A stretch of DNA of 64,000 bases, from contig NZ_JANIET010000001.1 of NCBI RefSeq assembly GCF_024506435.1, positions 3,162,001-3,226,000 on the forward strand, read 5' to 3'. Shown piece by piece: positions 1 through 8,040 of the stretch. The stretch comes from Pantoea trifolii (GTDB lineage Bacteria; Pseudomonadota; Gammaproteobacteria; Enterobacterales; Enterobacteriaceae). The translations under genes and the position numbers were made by a program. The notes beneath the pieces are model-generated. The model was not told the DNA's origin, ran no database searches, and worked only from the letters and a program-made list of their open reading frames with translations. Every line of letters begins with the position of its first letter. The stretch's first letter is position 1.

Positions 1-1375
1 CCGAAACGCGACGGCGAATAAAATCAAACGGCAGTTCATCCACTTTAATATAGGTGTCGCCCACCGCCTCGCTGACGCGGTTTTTGCCGTACTGCAAAAT
101 GGCGCGATCCATCAGATTCAACGTGCCACTTTGATAGTGGCTGTTGAGCCAGCTCAACATCAGCACGCGAGAATTCTCCACGCCAGCACAATCCAGATGA
201 TGCTCCAGAATGATGTTGTCCTGCGTCAGCGTGCCGGTTTTATCGGTGCAGAGAATATCCATCGCGCCGAGGTTTTGAATCGCGTTCAGGCGTTTGACGA
301 TCACTTTACGCCGCGACATGGCGATGGCGCCTTTCGCCAGATTCGAGCTGACGATCATCGGCAACATTTCAGGCGTCAAACCTACCGCCACCGCCAGCGC
401 AAACAGCGAAGCATCCAGCCAGTCGCCTTTGGTCAAACCATTAATCAGCAACACCACCGGCACCATCACCAGCATGAAGCGGATTAACAGCCAGCTCACG
501 CTGTTGACGCCGCGGTCAAAGGCGGTTTGTGAGCGGTTACCCACAATCGATTTCGCCAGGCTACCGAAGTAGGTTTCACTGCCGGTTGCCACCACCACCG
601 CTTTGGCGCTACCGCTGGACACGTTAGTGCCCATCAGGCAGACGCTGCCGAGTTCCAGCAGCGATGTGCCCTGCTCGCTGGCACCGCTGCTTTTACTGGT
701 GACGTGGCCGGTGACGTCATATTTTTCAACCGGTAACGATTCGCCGGTCAAAATCGCCTGGCTGATAAATAGGTCGCGTGAATCCAGCAGCCGCACATCG
801 GCAGGCACCAAATCCCCCGCCGACAGATAGATGATGTCACCCGGCACCAGCGTGGCGATATCCACTTCCTGTTTGAGCGGCGCTTGCTGCGCTGACTCAC
901 GACGCAGCACCGTTGCGGTGGTGCGCACCATTGATTTCAGCGCCTGCGCCGCTTTGTTGGTGCGGAACTCCTGCCAGAAGCGCAGCAAACCGCTGAGCGT
1001 TACCATCGTCACAATGATGATGACACCGGTCAGATCGGTCTCCTCGCCGTTGCGCAGCGGCAGCCAGAAATCAGTGAAAAAGCTCACCAACGCCAGCGCC
1101 ATCAGGACATAGATAAACGGATTGTTGAACGCCTGCAGCAACTGCAATAACGCCGGTGGCGCTTTGTCGTGTTCAACCTGATTGCGGCCATACACGTCTA
1201 AACGTGCCTCGGCTTCACGTTCACTCAGGCCAAGCGCATCGCTGCGCAGACGCACCAGCGTTTCGTCGGCAGTGAAGCCGGCTTCATCTTCAATCAGGTA
1301 ACGCGGTGTTTTTTGACGCGGCTGGCGCGTGGTATTCCAGGCTTTTTTTTCCTGGTTGAGTTTCATGTCAGTCAT
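1..1375 (-). CDS. mgtA: Magnesium-transporting P-type ATPase, N-terminal part (cut by window edge)
   Basis: Inner-membrane P-type ATPase that imports Mg2+ at the cost of ATP. Only the first 458 codons are inside the window; the rest lies beyond position 1. The reading frame is open throughout. The actuator motif LTGESLPVEK is present, and the phosphorylation motif CTDKTGTLTQD places the catalytic Asp at residue 378 (bases 242-244). Hydrophobic stretches near residues 85-125 and 265-320 fit the M1-M4 helices. The start ATG at 1375 follows the ribosome site AGAGGA. The N-terminus resembles E. coli MgtA rather than MgtB, although paralogues are hard to separate from half a protein. A long leader with a tiny ORF precedes it. 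Confidence 0.93.
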   Translation of the reverse strand, partial: MTDMKLNQEKKAWNTTRQPRQKTPRYLIEDEAGFTADETLVRLRSDALGLSEREAEARLDVYGRNQVEHDKAPPALLQLLQAFNNPFIYVLMALALVSFFTDFWLPLRNGEETDLTGVIIIVTMVTLSGLLRFWQEFRTNKAAQALKSMVRTTATVLRRESAQQAPLKQEVDIATLVPGDIIYLSAGDLVPADVRLLDSRDLFISQAILTGESLPVEKYDVTGHVTSKSSGASEQGTSLLELGSVCLMGTNVSSGSAKAVVVATGSETYFGSLAKSIVGNRSQTAFDRGVNSVSWLLIRFMLVMVPVVLLINGLTKGDWLDASLFALAVAVGLTPEMLPMIVSSNLAKGAIAMSRRKVIVKRLNAIQNLGAMDILCTDKTGTLTQDNIILEHHLDCAGVENSRVLMLSWLNSHYQSGTLNLMDRAILQYGKNRVSEAVGDTYIKVDELPFDFIRRRVS

Positions 1376-1452
1376 GGTGACATTCCTCTTTATTACGGCA
1401 ATAAAAATCCCTGCGTGCGTGGCACACAAATTAAATTAACGGCAATGCTTTT

Positions 1453-1485
1453 TTAAATTAAAAATAACCTGTCGGGAATTTCCAT
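1453..1485 (-). CDS. Putative 10-aa leader peptide of mgtA (MgtL-like)
   Basis: A ten-codon ORF, MEIPDRLFLI, begins 8 nt after GGGAGG within GGGAGGTGAT, an almost perfect anti-Shine-Dalgarno match, and stops 77 nt before mgtA. The enterobacterial mgtA leader is known to carry the short ORF mgtL, whose acidic and proline codons near the N-terminus destabilise ribosomes at low Mg2+ and so control mgtA. The Glu-Ile-Pro-Asp start here is of the same kind, though the sequence is not recognisably homologous. Seen: the ribosome site, ORF and placement. Inferred: the regulatory role. Confidence 0.5.
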   Translation of the reverse strand: MEIPDRLFLI

Positions 1486-1949
1486 ATCACCTCCCGGAAA
1501 TTAAAGACGAAAAGAGTCGCTCGAAAAATAACGAGTAATAAATAAAGACGAAGGTAAACACCACGCAATCGAACAGCGAAAAGCTGTCTAATGCGCAGCG
1601 CAAATCAGCACGCTGAGGTTCAGCGCGCGTATCGAGGCGGAGGGAAAAGTGTGTTAAAAATCATGTGCATGATGATCTTCCCACGGGTTTTGGCCCGTTA
1701 CAGTGTCGTTTTAAGGGAACAATCATCAGAAAAGGGAGGATTGCTGCCCGCCAGGATGGCAAGCAGCGACAAAAAAGTTCGCGCGTCAGCTTGCCTTGTG
1801 ATGCCAACTAAAAGGGTGACTGTCCAACTGAACTCTCCTGCTTTGAAATTGCGGCCATTATATTCCCGGAAGGAACGAAGTAAAGTTAATTATCGGTTAA
1901 TCACAGAACATTTATATTTCGTTGCAGTTGAGTTGATATATCCCATTTC

Positions 1950-1974
1950 GGTCGCCATAAATGGCGACCCTACG
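1950..1974. repeat. Palindromic interspersed repeat, copy 1
   Basis: GGTCGCCATAAATGGCGACC is an inverted repeat with 9-bp arms, followed by CTACG. The same unit recurs at 7665-7689 and, in the other orientation, at 16035-16059, always between genes. This matches the behaviour of REP elements. Confidence 0.8.
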
Positions 1975-2112
1975 ACGGCCATGCAGCCTACCTTCCTTAT
2001 AACTGAACCACCCGACTTAGATCATTAATGCATATGCATAGCCTGAAATTGACTATTCTTCACTGCTGCGCTCTCGTAAACTCGCGTTACTTTTTTTAGG
2101 CAAGGAAACAAC

Positions 2113-3681
2113 ATGAAAAAAATTATTCCCTCACTGCTGGCGTTATCGCTGGTAGCCGCCTTCTCTGTTCAGGCAGCGACGCCGAAAGATACGCTGGTTA
2201 TTGCCCAGTCCACCGATGATGCCGACAGTTTCGATCCCGCGCAGGGCTTTGAGCTCACCACGGTGCAAGCGTTCACTAACATTTATCAGCGCCTGGTTCA
2301 GTCCGATCCCACCAATCCAACCGATTTGCAGCCAACGCTGGCGACCTCCTGGCAAGCGGGCAGTGATAATCGCAGCCTGACCTTTGAACTGCGCAAAGGC
2401 GCTCAGTTCGCCAGCGGCAATCCGTTGCGTCCGGAAGATGTGATCTTCTCGCTGGGCCGCGTGGTGAAACTCAACCTCGATCCCTCCTTTATTCTTACCC
2501 AACTTGGCTGGAATAAAGACAACGTCGATACCTTCCTGAAGAAGGTTGATGACAACCACGTACAGATCAGCTGGAGCGCCAACGTCAGCCCGGCGTATGT
2601 CCTCAGCCTGCTCTCCGCGCCGGTCTCTTCGATTGTTGATGAGAAAACCGCGCAGGCCAACGCGAAGAACGGTGACTTCGGCCACGCGTGGCTCGGCACC
2701 CACTCTGCCGGTAGCGGCCCGTATCAGATTCGTAAAGTGGTGCTGCATGAAGCGATTCTGCTGAGCGCCAACCCAACCTCTCCGGCGGGCGCACCGAAGC
2801 TGAAAAACATCCTGATCAAAAACGTTCCAGAACCGGCTGCGCGTCGTCTGCTGCTGGAACAGGGCGATGTGGATATCGCGCGTAACCTCGGCGCGGATCA
2901 GATTGCCTCGCTGAAAGGCAAAGCGGGCGTGAAGACCGAAGCGATCCCGATGGCATCGCTCTATTACATCCAGTTCAACATTGGTGAGAATCCGGTACTG
3001 AAGAACCCGGCGCTGTGGGAAGCGGCTCGTTACCTGTTCGACTATAAAGGTATCGCTAATGACCTGCTGAAAGGCCAGTTCGACGTGCATCAGACTTTCC
3101 TGCCGAAAGGTTTCCTCGGCGCAATCAACGACACGCCATACACTTACGATCCTGAGAAAGCCAAAGCGATTTTGAAGAAAGCCGGTCTGACCAACGTCAG
3201 CTTCAAGCTCTCCACCAGCAATCAGCCGCCTTACCTCGACATCGCGCAGGCGCTGCAGGGCAGCTTTGCTAAAGGCGGCGTGAAGGTTGAAGTGCAGCCT
3301 GGCTTGAGCTCTGAAGTCTCTACCCGCGTGAAGGCGCACAAATACGAAGCCACCCTGAACGCCTGGGGCGCAGACTATTTCGATCCAAACACCAACGCCG
3401 CGTCCTTCGCTTACAACCCGGAAGATGGCAGCAAAACCGTGGCTTACCGTTCTGACTGGCATATCCCAGAGCTGAACAAGCAAACGCTGGCCGCCACCGC
3501 CGAGAGCGATAACAACAAGCGCGTTGAACTTTATCAGGCGATGCAGCGTGAAGTGCTGAAAAACTCGCCGTACGTGATTGGCTTGCAGGCGAAAAACCTG
3601 ATTGCGCTGCGCGACAATCTGCAAGGCTATGTGCAGGGCATCAACCCGGACATGGTCTATTACTCGCAGGTTTCTAAGTAA
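2113..3681 (+). CDS. ABC transporter periplasmic substrate-binding protein, peptide/nickel family
   Basis: A 522-aa periplasmic binding protein of the SBP_bac_5 (DppA/OppA/NikA) family. It has a signal peptide of about 21 residues ending at VQA-ATP, then the family-typical start with a DPAQGFE-like stretch, a LRPEDVIFSL segment and a mid-region GAPKLKNILIKNVPE block. It would deliver its ligand to the permeases encoded next. A good ribosome site, AAGGA, precedes the ATG. The stop codon overlaps the next start by one base. The substrate cannot be read from the sequence: peptides are usual for the family, and the linked speG makes an amine-containing ligand worth considering. Confidence 0.9.
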   Translation: MKKIIPSLLALSLVAAFSVQAATPKDTLVIAQSTDDADSFDPAQGFELTTVQAFTNIYQRLVQSDPTNPTDLQPTLATSWQAGSDNRSLTFELRKGAQFASGNPLRPEDVIFSLGRVVKLNLDPSFILTQLGWNKDNVDTFLKKVDDNHVQISWSANVSPAYVLSLLSAPVSSIVDEKTAQANAKNGDFGHAWLGTHSAGSGPYQIRKVVLHEAILLSANPTSPAGAPKLKNILIKNVPEPAARRLLLEQGDVDIARNLGADQIASLKGKAGVKTEAIPMASLYYIQFNIGENPVLKNPALWEAARYLFDYKGIANDLLKGQFDVHQTFLPKGFLGAINDTPYTYDPEKAKAILKKAGLTNVSFKLSTSNQPPYLDIAQALQGSFAKGGVKVEVQPGLSSEVSTRVKAHKYEATLNAWGADYFDPNTNAASFAYNPEDGSKTVAYRSDWHIPELNKQTLAATAESDNNKRVELYQAMQREVLKNSPYVIGLQAKNLIALRDNLQGYVQGINPDMVYYSQVSK

Positions 3682-4733
3682 TGGCAGTGTCAGCTTCACA
3701 GGCCGGGTTCGCCCGGCCACTCTGGCAACGCGTTAGCCACCTCGTTACCAGCCTGCTTTCGCTGCTGGTAACGTTGGTCGGTTTGTTAGCGTTCACTTTT
3801 ATGCTGTCGCACCTGTCGCCTGTCGATCCGGTGCAACAGATCGCCGGCGATCACGCCAGTGAAGCCACTTACGCGCAGGTGCGCCACGATCTCGGCCTCG
3901 ATCAGCCGGTGCTGGTGCAGTTCTGGCGCTATATCAGCCATCTGGCGCGCGGCGATCTCGGCTTATCGCACCTGACCAATCAACCGGTCAGCGCCGACCT
4001 GATGCGTACCTTCCCCGCCACCATTGAGCTGGCCACCTGCGCGATGATTTTTGCCGCAGTGTTTGGCATTGCCTTAGCGCTGCTGGCGGCGTGGAAACCG
4101 GGCAGCATTATCGATAACGTGGCGCGTTTTGTGTCGCTGCTTGGCTACTCGGTGCCGGTGTTCTGGCTCGGCCTGCTGGGTTTGCTGCTGTTTTACGCCG
4201 TGCTGCACTGGTCTGCCGGACCGGGCCAGCTCGATGACATCTGGATCTACACGCTGGAGCCGAAAACCGGCTTTGTGCTGATTGATAGCTGGATGTCCGG
4301 CGATCCCGAGATGTTCCGCAATGCGATTGCCCATTTGTGGCTGCCGGTGGTGATTCTCGGCCTGCTGGCGATGGCGGGTATTACGCGCCTGCTGCGCGCG
4401 GCGCTGCTGGAAGAAAGCAGCAAAGAGTACGTGGTGCTGGCGCGCGCCAAAGGTGCCAGCCGTGGCCGCATTTTGCTGCGACATATTTTCCCCAACGTGC
4501 TGGGCACGCTGATTACCGTTATCGCCCTCTCCTACGCCACGCTGCTGGAAGGTTCGGTCTTGACCGAAACGGTATTTGCCTGGCCGGGCGTCGGTCGCTA
4601 CATGACCAACGCGCTGTTTTCCTCTGATGTACCGGCGATTCTCGGCTCGACCTTGCTGATTGGCAGCTGCTTTATTCTGCTCAATGCGCTGGCCGATGCC
4701 CTGACCTGGTTAACCGATCCGAGAACCCGATGA
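3681..4733 (+). CDS. ABC transporter permease, DppB type
   Basis: A 350-aa inner-membrane permease. Membrane segments are visible near residues 22-42 (first helix), 115-140, 150-175, 215-240, 280-300 and 315-335. The EAA loop that contacts the ATPase is seen as a stretch with YVVLARAKGASRGRILLRHI followed by PNVLG. It pairs with the DppC-type permease encoded just downstream, with a 4-nt ATGA overlap that suggests translational coupling. Length is at the upper end of the DppB range. Substrate unknown. Confidence 0.9.
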   Translation: MAVSASQAGFARPLWQRVSHLVTSLLSLLVTLVGLLAFTFMLSHLSPVDPVQQIAGDHASEATYAQVRHDLGLDQPVLVQFWRYISHLARGDLGLSHLTNQPVSADLMRTFPATIELATCAMIFAAVFGIALALLAAWKPGSIIDNVARFVSLLGYSVPVFWLGLLGLLLFYAVLHWSAGPGQLDDIWIYTLEPKTGFVLIDSWMSGDPEMFRNAIAHLWLPVVILGLLAMAGITRLLRAALLEESSKEYVVLARAKGASRGRILLRHIFPNVLGTLITVIALSYATLLEGSVLTETVFAWPGVGRYMTNALFSSDVPAILGSTLLIGSCFILLNALADALTWLTDPRTR

Positions 4734-5587
4734 CTCAACAACTCTCTGAACTGGAAACGCTGCGTCCGCGTCGCCGCCGCGCGCGCGTGACCTCACTCAC
4801 CATCGGCCTGACGCTGGTGCTGATTGTGGTGGCGATGGCGTTGTTCGCGCCGTTGCTGGCGCCTTTCGATCCCAATGCGCAGATCATCTCCCAGCGTTTG
4901 CAGGCGCCGTCGGCGCTGCACTGGTTCGGCACCGATGGCTTTGGCCGCGATCTGCTGTCACGCGTGATTTACGGCGCGCGCCCAACGCTGCTGCTGGTGT
5001 CACTGATTCTGGTGCTGACCATTCCGGTTGGCCTGCTGGTCGGCATTACCGCCGGTTACCTGGGCGGCTGGACCGAGCGCGTGTTGATGCGCATTACCGA
5101 TATCTTCCTGTCGCTGCCGAATCTGGTGATTGCGCTGGCGCTGGTCGCCATGCTCGGCCCCGGTTTGATGAATGGCGCTCTGGCGTTGGCGCTTACTAGC
5201 TGGCCGCCGTTTGCCCGTCAGGCGCGTGCGGAAACGCTGGCGCTGCGCCGCAGTGATTACCTCGCCGCCGCGCGCATGCAGGGCATCACCGGCTTGCGAT
5301 TGATGTTTGGTCATATTCTGCCGCTGTGTATGCCAACGGCGGTGGTACGCGCCGCGCTGAGCCTCGGCGGCATTATTCTTTCAGCCGCTGGCCTCGGCTT
5401 CCTTGGCATGGGCGTGCAACCGCCTACCGCTGAATGGGGTTCGATGGTGGCAGAAGGCAGTAAAGTGATCTTCGACCAATGGTGGGTAGCCGCCGCACCC
5501 GGCGGCGCGATTCTGTTCGCCAGCCTGGCGTTTAACCTGACAGGCGATGGCCTGCGTGACCGACTGGATACTCGCCATGCCAAATGA
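4730..5587 (+). CDS. ABC transporter permease, DppC type
   Basis: A 285-aa inner-membrane permease forming the second half of the translocation channel. After a basic cytoplasmic tail (LRPRRRRARV) comes a first helix near residues 22-45, then the family signature HWFGTDGFGRDLLSRVIYGAR, which is typical of DppC/OppC proteins. The EAA loop includes DYLAAARMQGITG and HILPLCMPT. It overlaps the previous gene by 4 nt, and the next gene starts 11 nt before its stop, so the operon is tightly packed. Confidence 0.92.
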   Translation: MTQQLSELETLRPRRRRARVTSLTIGLTLVLIVVAMALFAPLLAPFDPNAQIISQRLQAPSALHWFGTDGFGRDLLSRVIYGARPTLLLVSLILVLTIPVGLLVGITAGYLGGWTERVLMRITDIFLSLPNLVIALALVAMLGPGLMNGALALALTSWPPFARQARAETLALRRSDYLAAARMQGITGLRLMFGHILPLCMPTAVVRAALSLGGIILSAAGLGFLGMGVQPPTAEWGSMVAEGSKVIFDQWWVAAAPGGAILFASLAFNLTGDGLRDRLDTRHAK

Positions 5588-6410
5588 TCTGTTAATTGAT
5601 GTACAAGGCCTGACGATTCGCAGCGATGATGCGCTACTGGTCGATAACATCGGCTTTCAAATTGGCCGCGAGCGCGTGGCGTTGGTAGGGGAATCCGGTT
5701 CCGGTAAATCACTCACCGCGCGCACGCTGATGGGCTTGCTGTCGCCTTCGCTGCATTTGCAGGCTGAGCGTTTGCAGATTGTTGGCACCGATGCGCTGAG
5801 CCTGCGCGAACGCGACTGGATCCAGCTGCGCGGTAGCAAGGTGGCGATGGTGATGCAGGATCCGAAATATGCGCTCAATCCCACGCGCACTATTGGCTGG
5901 CAGGTGGAAGAACCGCTGGTGCTGCACCACAAACTGAGCCGCGCCGAGCGTAAAGAGAAAGTGTGCGAGATGCTGGATGCGGTGGGTCTGCCCAATCCGC
6001 GTCAGTTGATGAAACGCTATCCGCATCAACTCTCTGGCGGCATGGGCCAACGCGTGATGCTGGCGATCGCCTTGATCACCGATCCTGAATTGCTGATCGC
6101 CGATGAACCCACGTCGGCACTCGATCACGCGATGCGCGATCAGGTGCTGGCACTGATTCGTCGTCTGGTGGAGCAGCGCAACATGGGTTTGCTGCTGATC
6201 AGCCACGATCTGCAACAGGTTTCCGAACACTGCGAACGCGTGATGGTGATGTATCAAGGCCGCGTGCTGGATACCTTGCCGGCGTCCGAGCTCTCCAACG
6301 CCAGCCATCCTTACACCAGCACCTTGTGGGCCTGTCGTCCGAGTAAAGCCACACACGGCGAGCGCTTGCCGGTGCTGGATCGTGCCGCGCTGGAGAAAAA
6401 TTATGATTGA
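5577..6410 (+). CDS. ABC transporter ATP-binding protein, DppD type
   Basis: A 277-aa cytoplasmic ATPase. Walker A is GESGSGKS (residues about 40-47), the signature is LSGGMGQR, and Walker B ends in [12 protein letters not shown] followed by the H-loop ISHD. The C-terminus keeps the HPYT...L..C.P motif of oligopeptide ATPases. I chose the ATG at 5577 because translation then begins MPNDLLIDVQGL, as expected for the family; an upstream in-frame ATG at 5547 lies deep in the preceding gene. It works with the second ATPase encoded next. Confidence 0.9.
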   Translation: MPNDLLIDVQGLTIRSDDALLVDNIGFQIGRERVALVGESGSGKSLTARTLMGLLSPSLHLQAERLQIVGTDALSLRERDWIQLRGSKVAMVMQDPKYALNPTRTIGWQVEEPLVLHHKLSRAERKEKVCEMLDAVGLPNPRQLMKRYPHQLSGGMGQRVMLAIALITDPELLIADEPTSALDHAMRDQVLALIRRLVEQRNMGLLLISHDLQQVSEHCERVMVMYQGRVLDTLPASELSNASHPYTSTLWACRPSKATHGERLPVLDRAALEKNYD

Positions 6411-7095
6411 GTTATCGAACCTCAGCGTTTCGCACAAGCAAGGTTACGAGCTGCGCACCGTGGTGCACGATGTGTCGCTGCAGGTTGCGGCCGGTGAGTG
6501 TTTTGGTCTGGTTGGCCCATCCGGCTGCGGCAAGTCGTCGCTGCTGTGGGTGCTGGCGGGATTGAATCCGCACTGGAGCGGCAGCATGTCGCTGGCGGGC
6601 ACCGCCGTGCAGCCCGGCAAAGCGTTTACCGGCCAGCTGCGCCGCGATGTGCAGATGGTGTTTCAGGATCCCTACGCTTCGCTGCATCCGCGTCATCGCC
6701 TGCGTCGCACGCTGGCGGAACCGCTGAAAATGCTTAAGCGTGATAACATCGACGACCGCATTAATGCCGGGTTCCGCCATGTCGGGCTCGATCCGGCGCT
6801 GGCGGATCGCTATCCGCATCAGCTTTCGGGCGGTCAGCGTCAGCGCGTGGCGATTGTGCGCGCCTTGCTGCTGGAACCGAAGATCCTGCTGCTGGATGAG
6901 CCGACCTCGGCGCTGGACATGTCGGTGCAGGCCGAGATCCTCAACTTGCTCAACGATCTAAAGCAAAAAGATGGTTTAACCATGGTGCTGGTCAGCCACG
7001 ATCCGGATGTGATCGATCACATGTGCGATCGCGCAGCGCGCATGGCGCAAGGCCGCATCGTGGAACAACATTCAACAACAAGGAACACCGTATGA
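6403..7095 (+). CDS. ABC transporter ATP-binding protein, DppF type, short
   Basis: A 230-aa ATPase. Walker A is GPSGCGKSS, the signature LSGGQRQR, Walker B ends [11 protein letters not shown], and the H-loop is VSHD. The ATG at 6403 follows GGAG and overlaps the previous gene by 8 nt. It stops soon after the RIVEQ strand and lacks the C-terminal HPYT extension found in the DppD-type partner and in full-length DppF (over 300 aa). This makes it nearer in size to NikE-like ATPases. The stop codon overlaps the speG start (ATGA). Confidence 0.88.
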   Translation: MIELSNLSVSHKQGYELRTVVHDVSLQVAAGECFGLVGPSGCGKSSLLWVLAGLNPHWSGSMSLAGTAVQPGKAFTGQLRRDVQMVFQDPYASLHPRHRLRRTLAEPLKMLKRDNIDDRINAGFRHVGLDPALADRYPHQLSGGQRQRVAIVRALLLEPKILLLDEPTSALDMSVQAEILNLLNDLKQKDGLTMVLVSHDPDVIDHMCDRAARMAQGRIVEQHSTTRNTV

Positions 7096-7637
7096 CGGTT
7101 AAGTTACGTCCGCTGGAGCGGGAAGATTTACGCTTTGTGCATCAACTCGATAACAACGCCAGCGTGATGCGTTACTGGTTTGAGGAGCCGTACGAAGCCT
7201 TCGTCGAGCTTTCTGATCTGTATGACAAACACATCCACGATCAAACCGAGCGTCGCTTTGTGGTGGAGCATGATGGACACAAAGCCGGTTTGGTGGAGTT
7301 GGTCGAGATTAATCACGTGCATCGCCGCGCTGAGTTTCAGATCATTATCGATCCTTCACATCAGGGCAAAGGCTTAGCCACGAAAGCGGCAAAGTTAGCG
7401 ATGGATTACGGCTTTTCAGTGCTGAATCTCTACAAACTCTATCTGATTGTCGATGAAGAGAATAAGAAGGCGGTGCATATCTACACCAAGCTGGGTTTTG
7501 AGGTGGAAGGCGTACTAAAGCACGAATTTTTCATCAACGGCGAATACCGCAACACCATTCGCATGTGCATTTTCCAGCAGCAACATCTGGCGCAGCATAA
7601 AAGCGCCAATGCCATGGTGAAGCCAACCGCGCAGTAA
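7092..7637 (+). CDS. speG: Spermidine N1-acetyltransferase
   Basis: A 181-aa GNAT enzyme that transfers acetyl from acetyl-CoA to spermidine or spermine in the cytoplasm, lowering polyamine toxicity. It is almost colinear with E. coli Spe[21 protein letters not shown] at the start, the [12 protein letters not shown] strand, the acetyl-CoA loop [12 protein letters not shown], and a C-terminal KPTAQ. The true start is the ATG at 7092, giving MTVKLRPLE; it overlaps the upstream ATPase gene by 4 nt. In E. coli speG is not part of an ABC operon, so the linkage here is notable. Confidence 0.96.
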   Translation: MTVKLRPLEREDLRFVHQLDNNASVMRYWFEEPYEAFVELSDLYDKHIHDQTERRFVVEHDGHKAGLVELVEINHVHRRAEFQIIIDPSHQGKGLATKAAKLAMDYGFSVLNLYKLYLIVDEENKKAVHIYTKLGFEVEGVLKHEFFINGEYRNTIRMCIFQQQHLAQHKSANAMVKPTAQ

Positions 7638-8040
7638 TCATTGTCTATGCATTCATGCGCACCAGGTCGCCATGAATGGCGACCCTACGGGGTTTGTGGC
7701 GATGGTGAGTCAGAAAAACGCATTGTCGCTGCAGCGACGGTGTTGAGGCGACATCCCAAACCGCTGAGCGAATAAGGGATTCCAGGGCGAGCCGCATGGA
7801 TGCGGCGAGAGGTGGCGCTGAGCAGGAGCGAATCGCCACCGGTCCGTCAGGAATCGTGAATGAGTGAAGGTACCGCGAAGCGGCGGATTGGGCTGGCGCA
7901 AGGCCCGGGAGTGCAGAGGGCGCGGCCAGGCGCTCTCTGCTCGGTCGCCGCACCAGGATACTGCAACTGCCTCAGTACATGGCGAACGAAAGTCGCTCTG
8001 CGCTTAACTGAGCGGCATTACGCCATAAATGGCTGCGTGA
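7638..8040. other. Noncoding block rich in palindromes, bounded by repeats
   Basis: A gap of about 400 bases between speG and the convergent lipoprotein gene. It starts with a full palindromic repeat (7665-7689) and ends with a partial copy (8021-8033, CGCCATAAATGGC). In between are several short inverted repeats, for example GCCGCATGGATGCGGC near 7792 and an arm pair GCAGAGGGCGC/GGCGCTCTCTGC near 7913-7942. Open frames here (7645-7953 minus, 7860-8093 plus) are arginine-rich and resemble no protein I know, so I treat it as a repeat or structured element. Confidence 0.55.
7665..7689. repeat. Palindromic interspersed repeat, copy 2
   Basis: GGTCGCCATGAATGGCGACC followed by CTACG, the same unit as at 1950-1974 with one changed central base. 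It is preceded by ATGCGCACC, half of the sister palindrome seen whole at 16009-16028. Confidence 0.8.

Larger units (their letters stand above)
1376..2112. other. Long intergenic region between mgtA and the ABC operon
   Basis: This gap of about 740 bases holds the mgtA leader and promoter on the minus strand (roughly 1376-1600), a palindromic repeat at 1950-1974 and the upstream region of the ABC operon on the plus strand. A possible PhoP-type direct repeat reads TGTTTA (1560-1555) and TCTTTA (1548-1543) on the minus strand, but the spacer is 6 nt rather than the usual 5, so it is weak. An open frame at 1591-2028 has no recognisable content and runs through the repeat; I do not call it a gene. 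Confidence 0.55.

Noticed and set aside
1543..1560. PhoP box before mgtA
   Set aside because: The two half sites TGTTTA and TCTTTA are 6 nt apart instead of 5; too weak to list as a feature.
1591..2028. A 145-codon frame upstream of the ABC operon
   Set aside because: No ribosome site, no recognisable motif, and it reads through the palindromic repeat at 1950.
2143..3720. A 525-codon open frame on the minus strand
   Set aside because: It is the antisense of the substrate-binding protein gene. The predicted protein is Arg/Val-rich with no family features, as expected for a shadow frame in GC-rich coding DNA.
7645..7953. A 102-codon frame on the minus strand after speG
   Set aside because: It lies in the palindrome-rich block, has the composition of repeat DNA and starts without a ribosome site.
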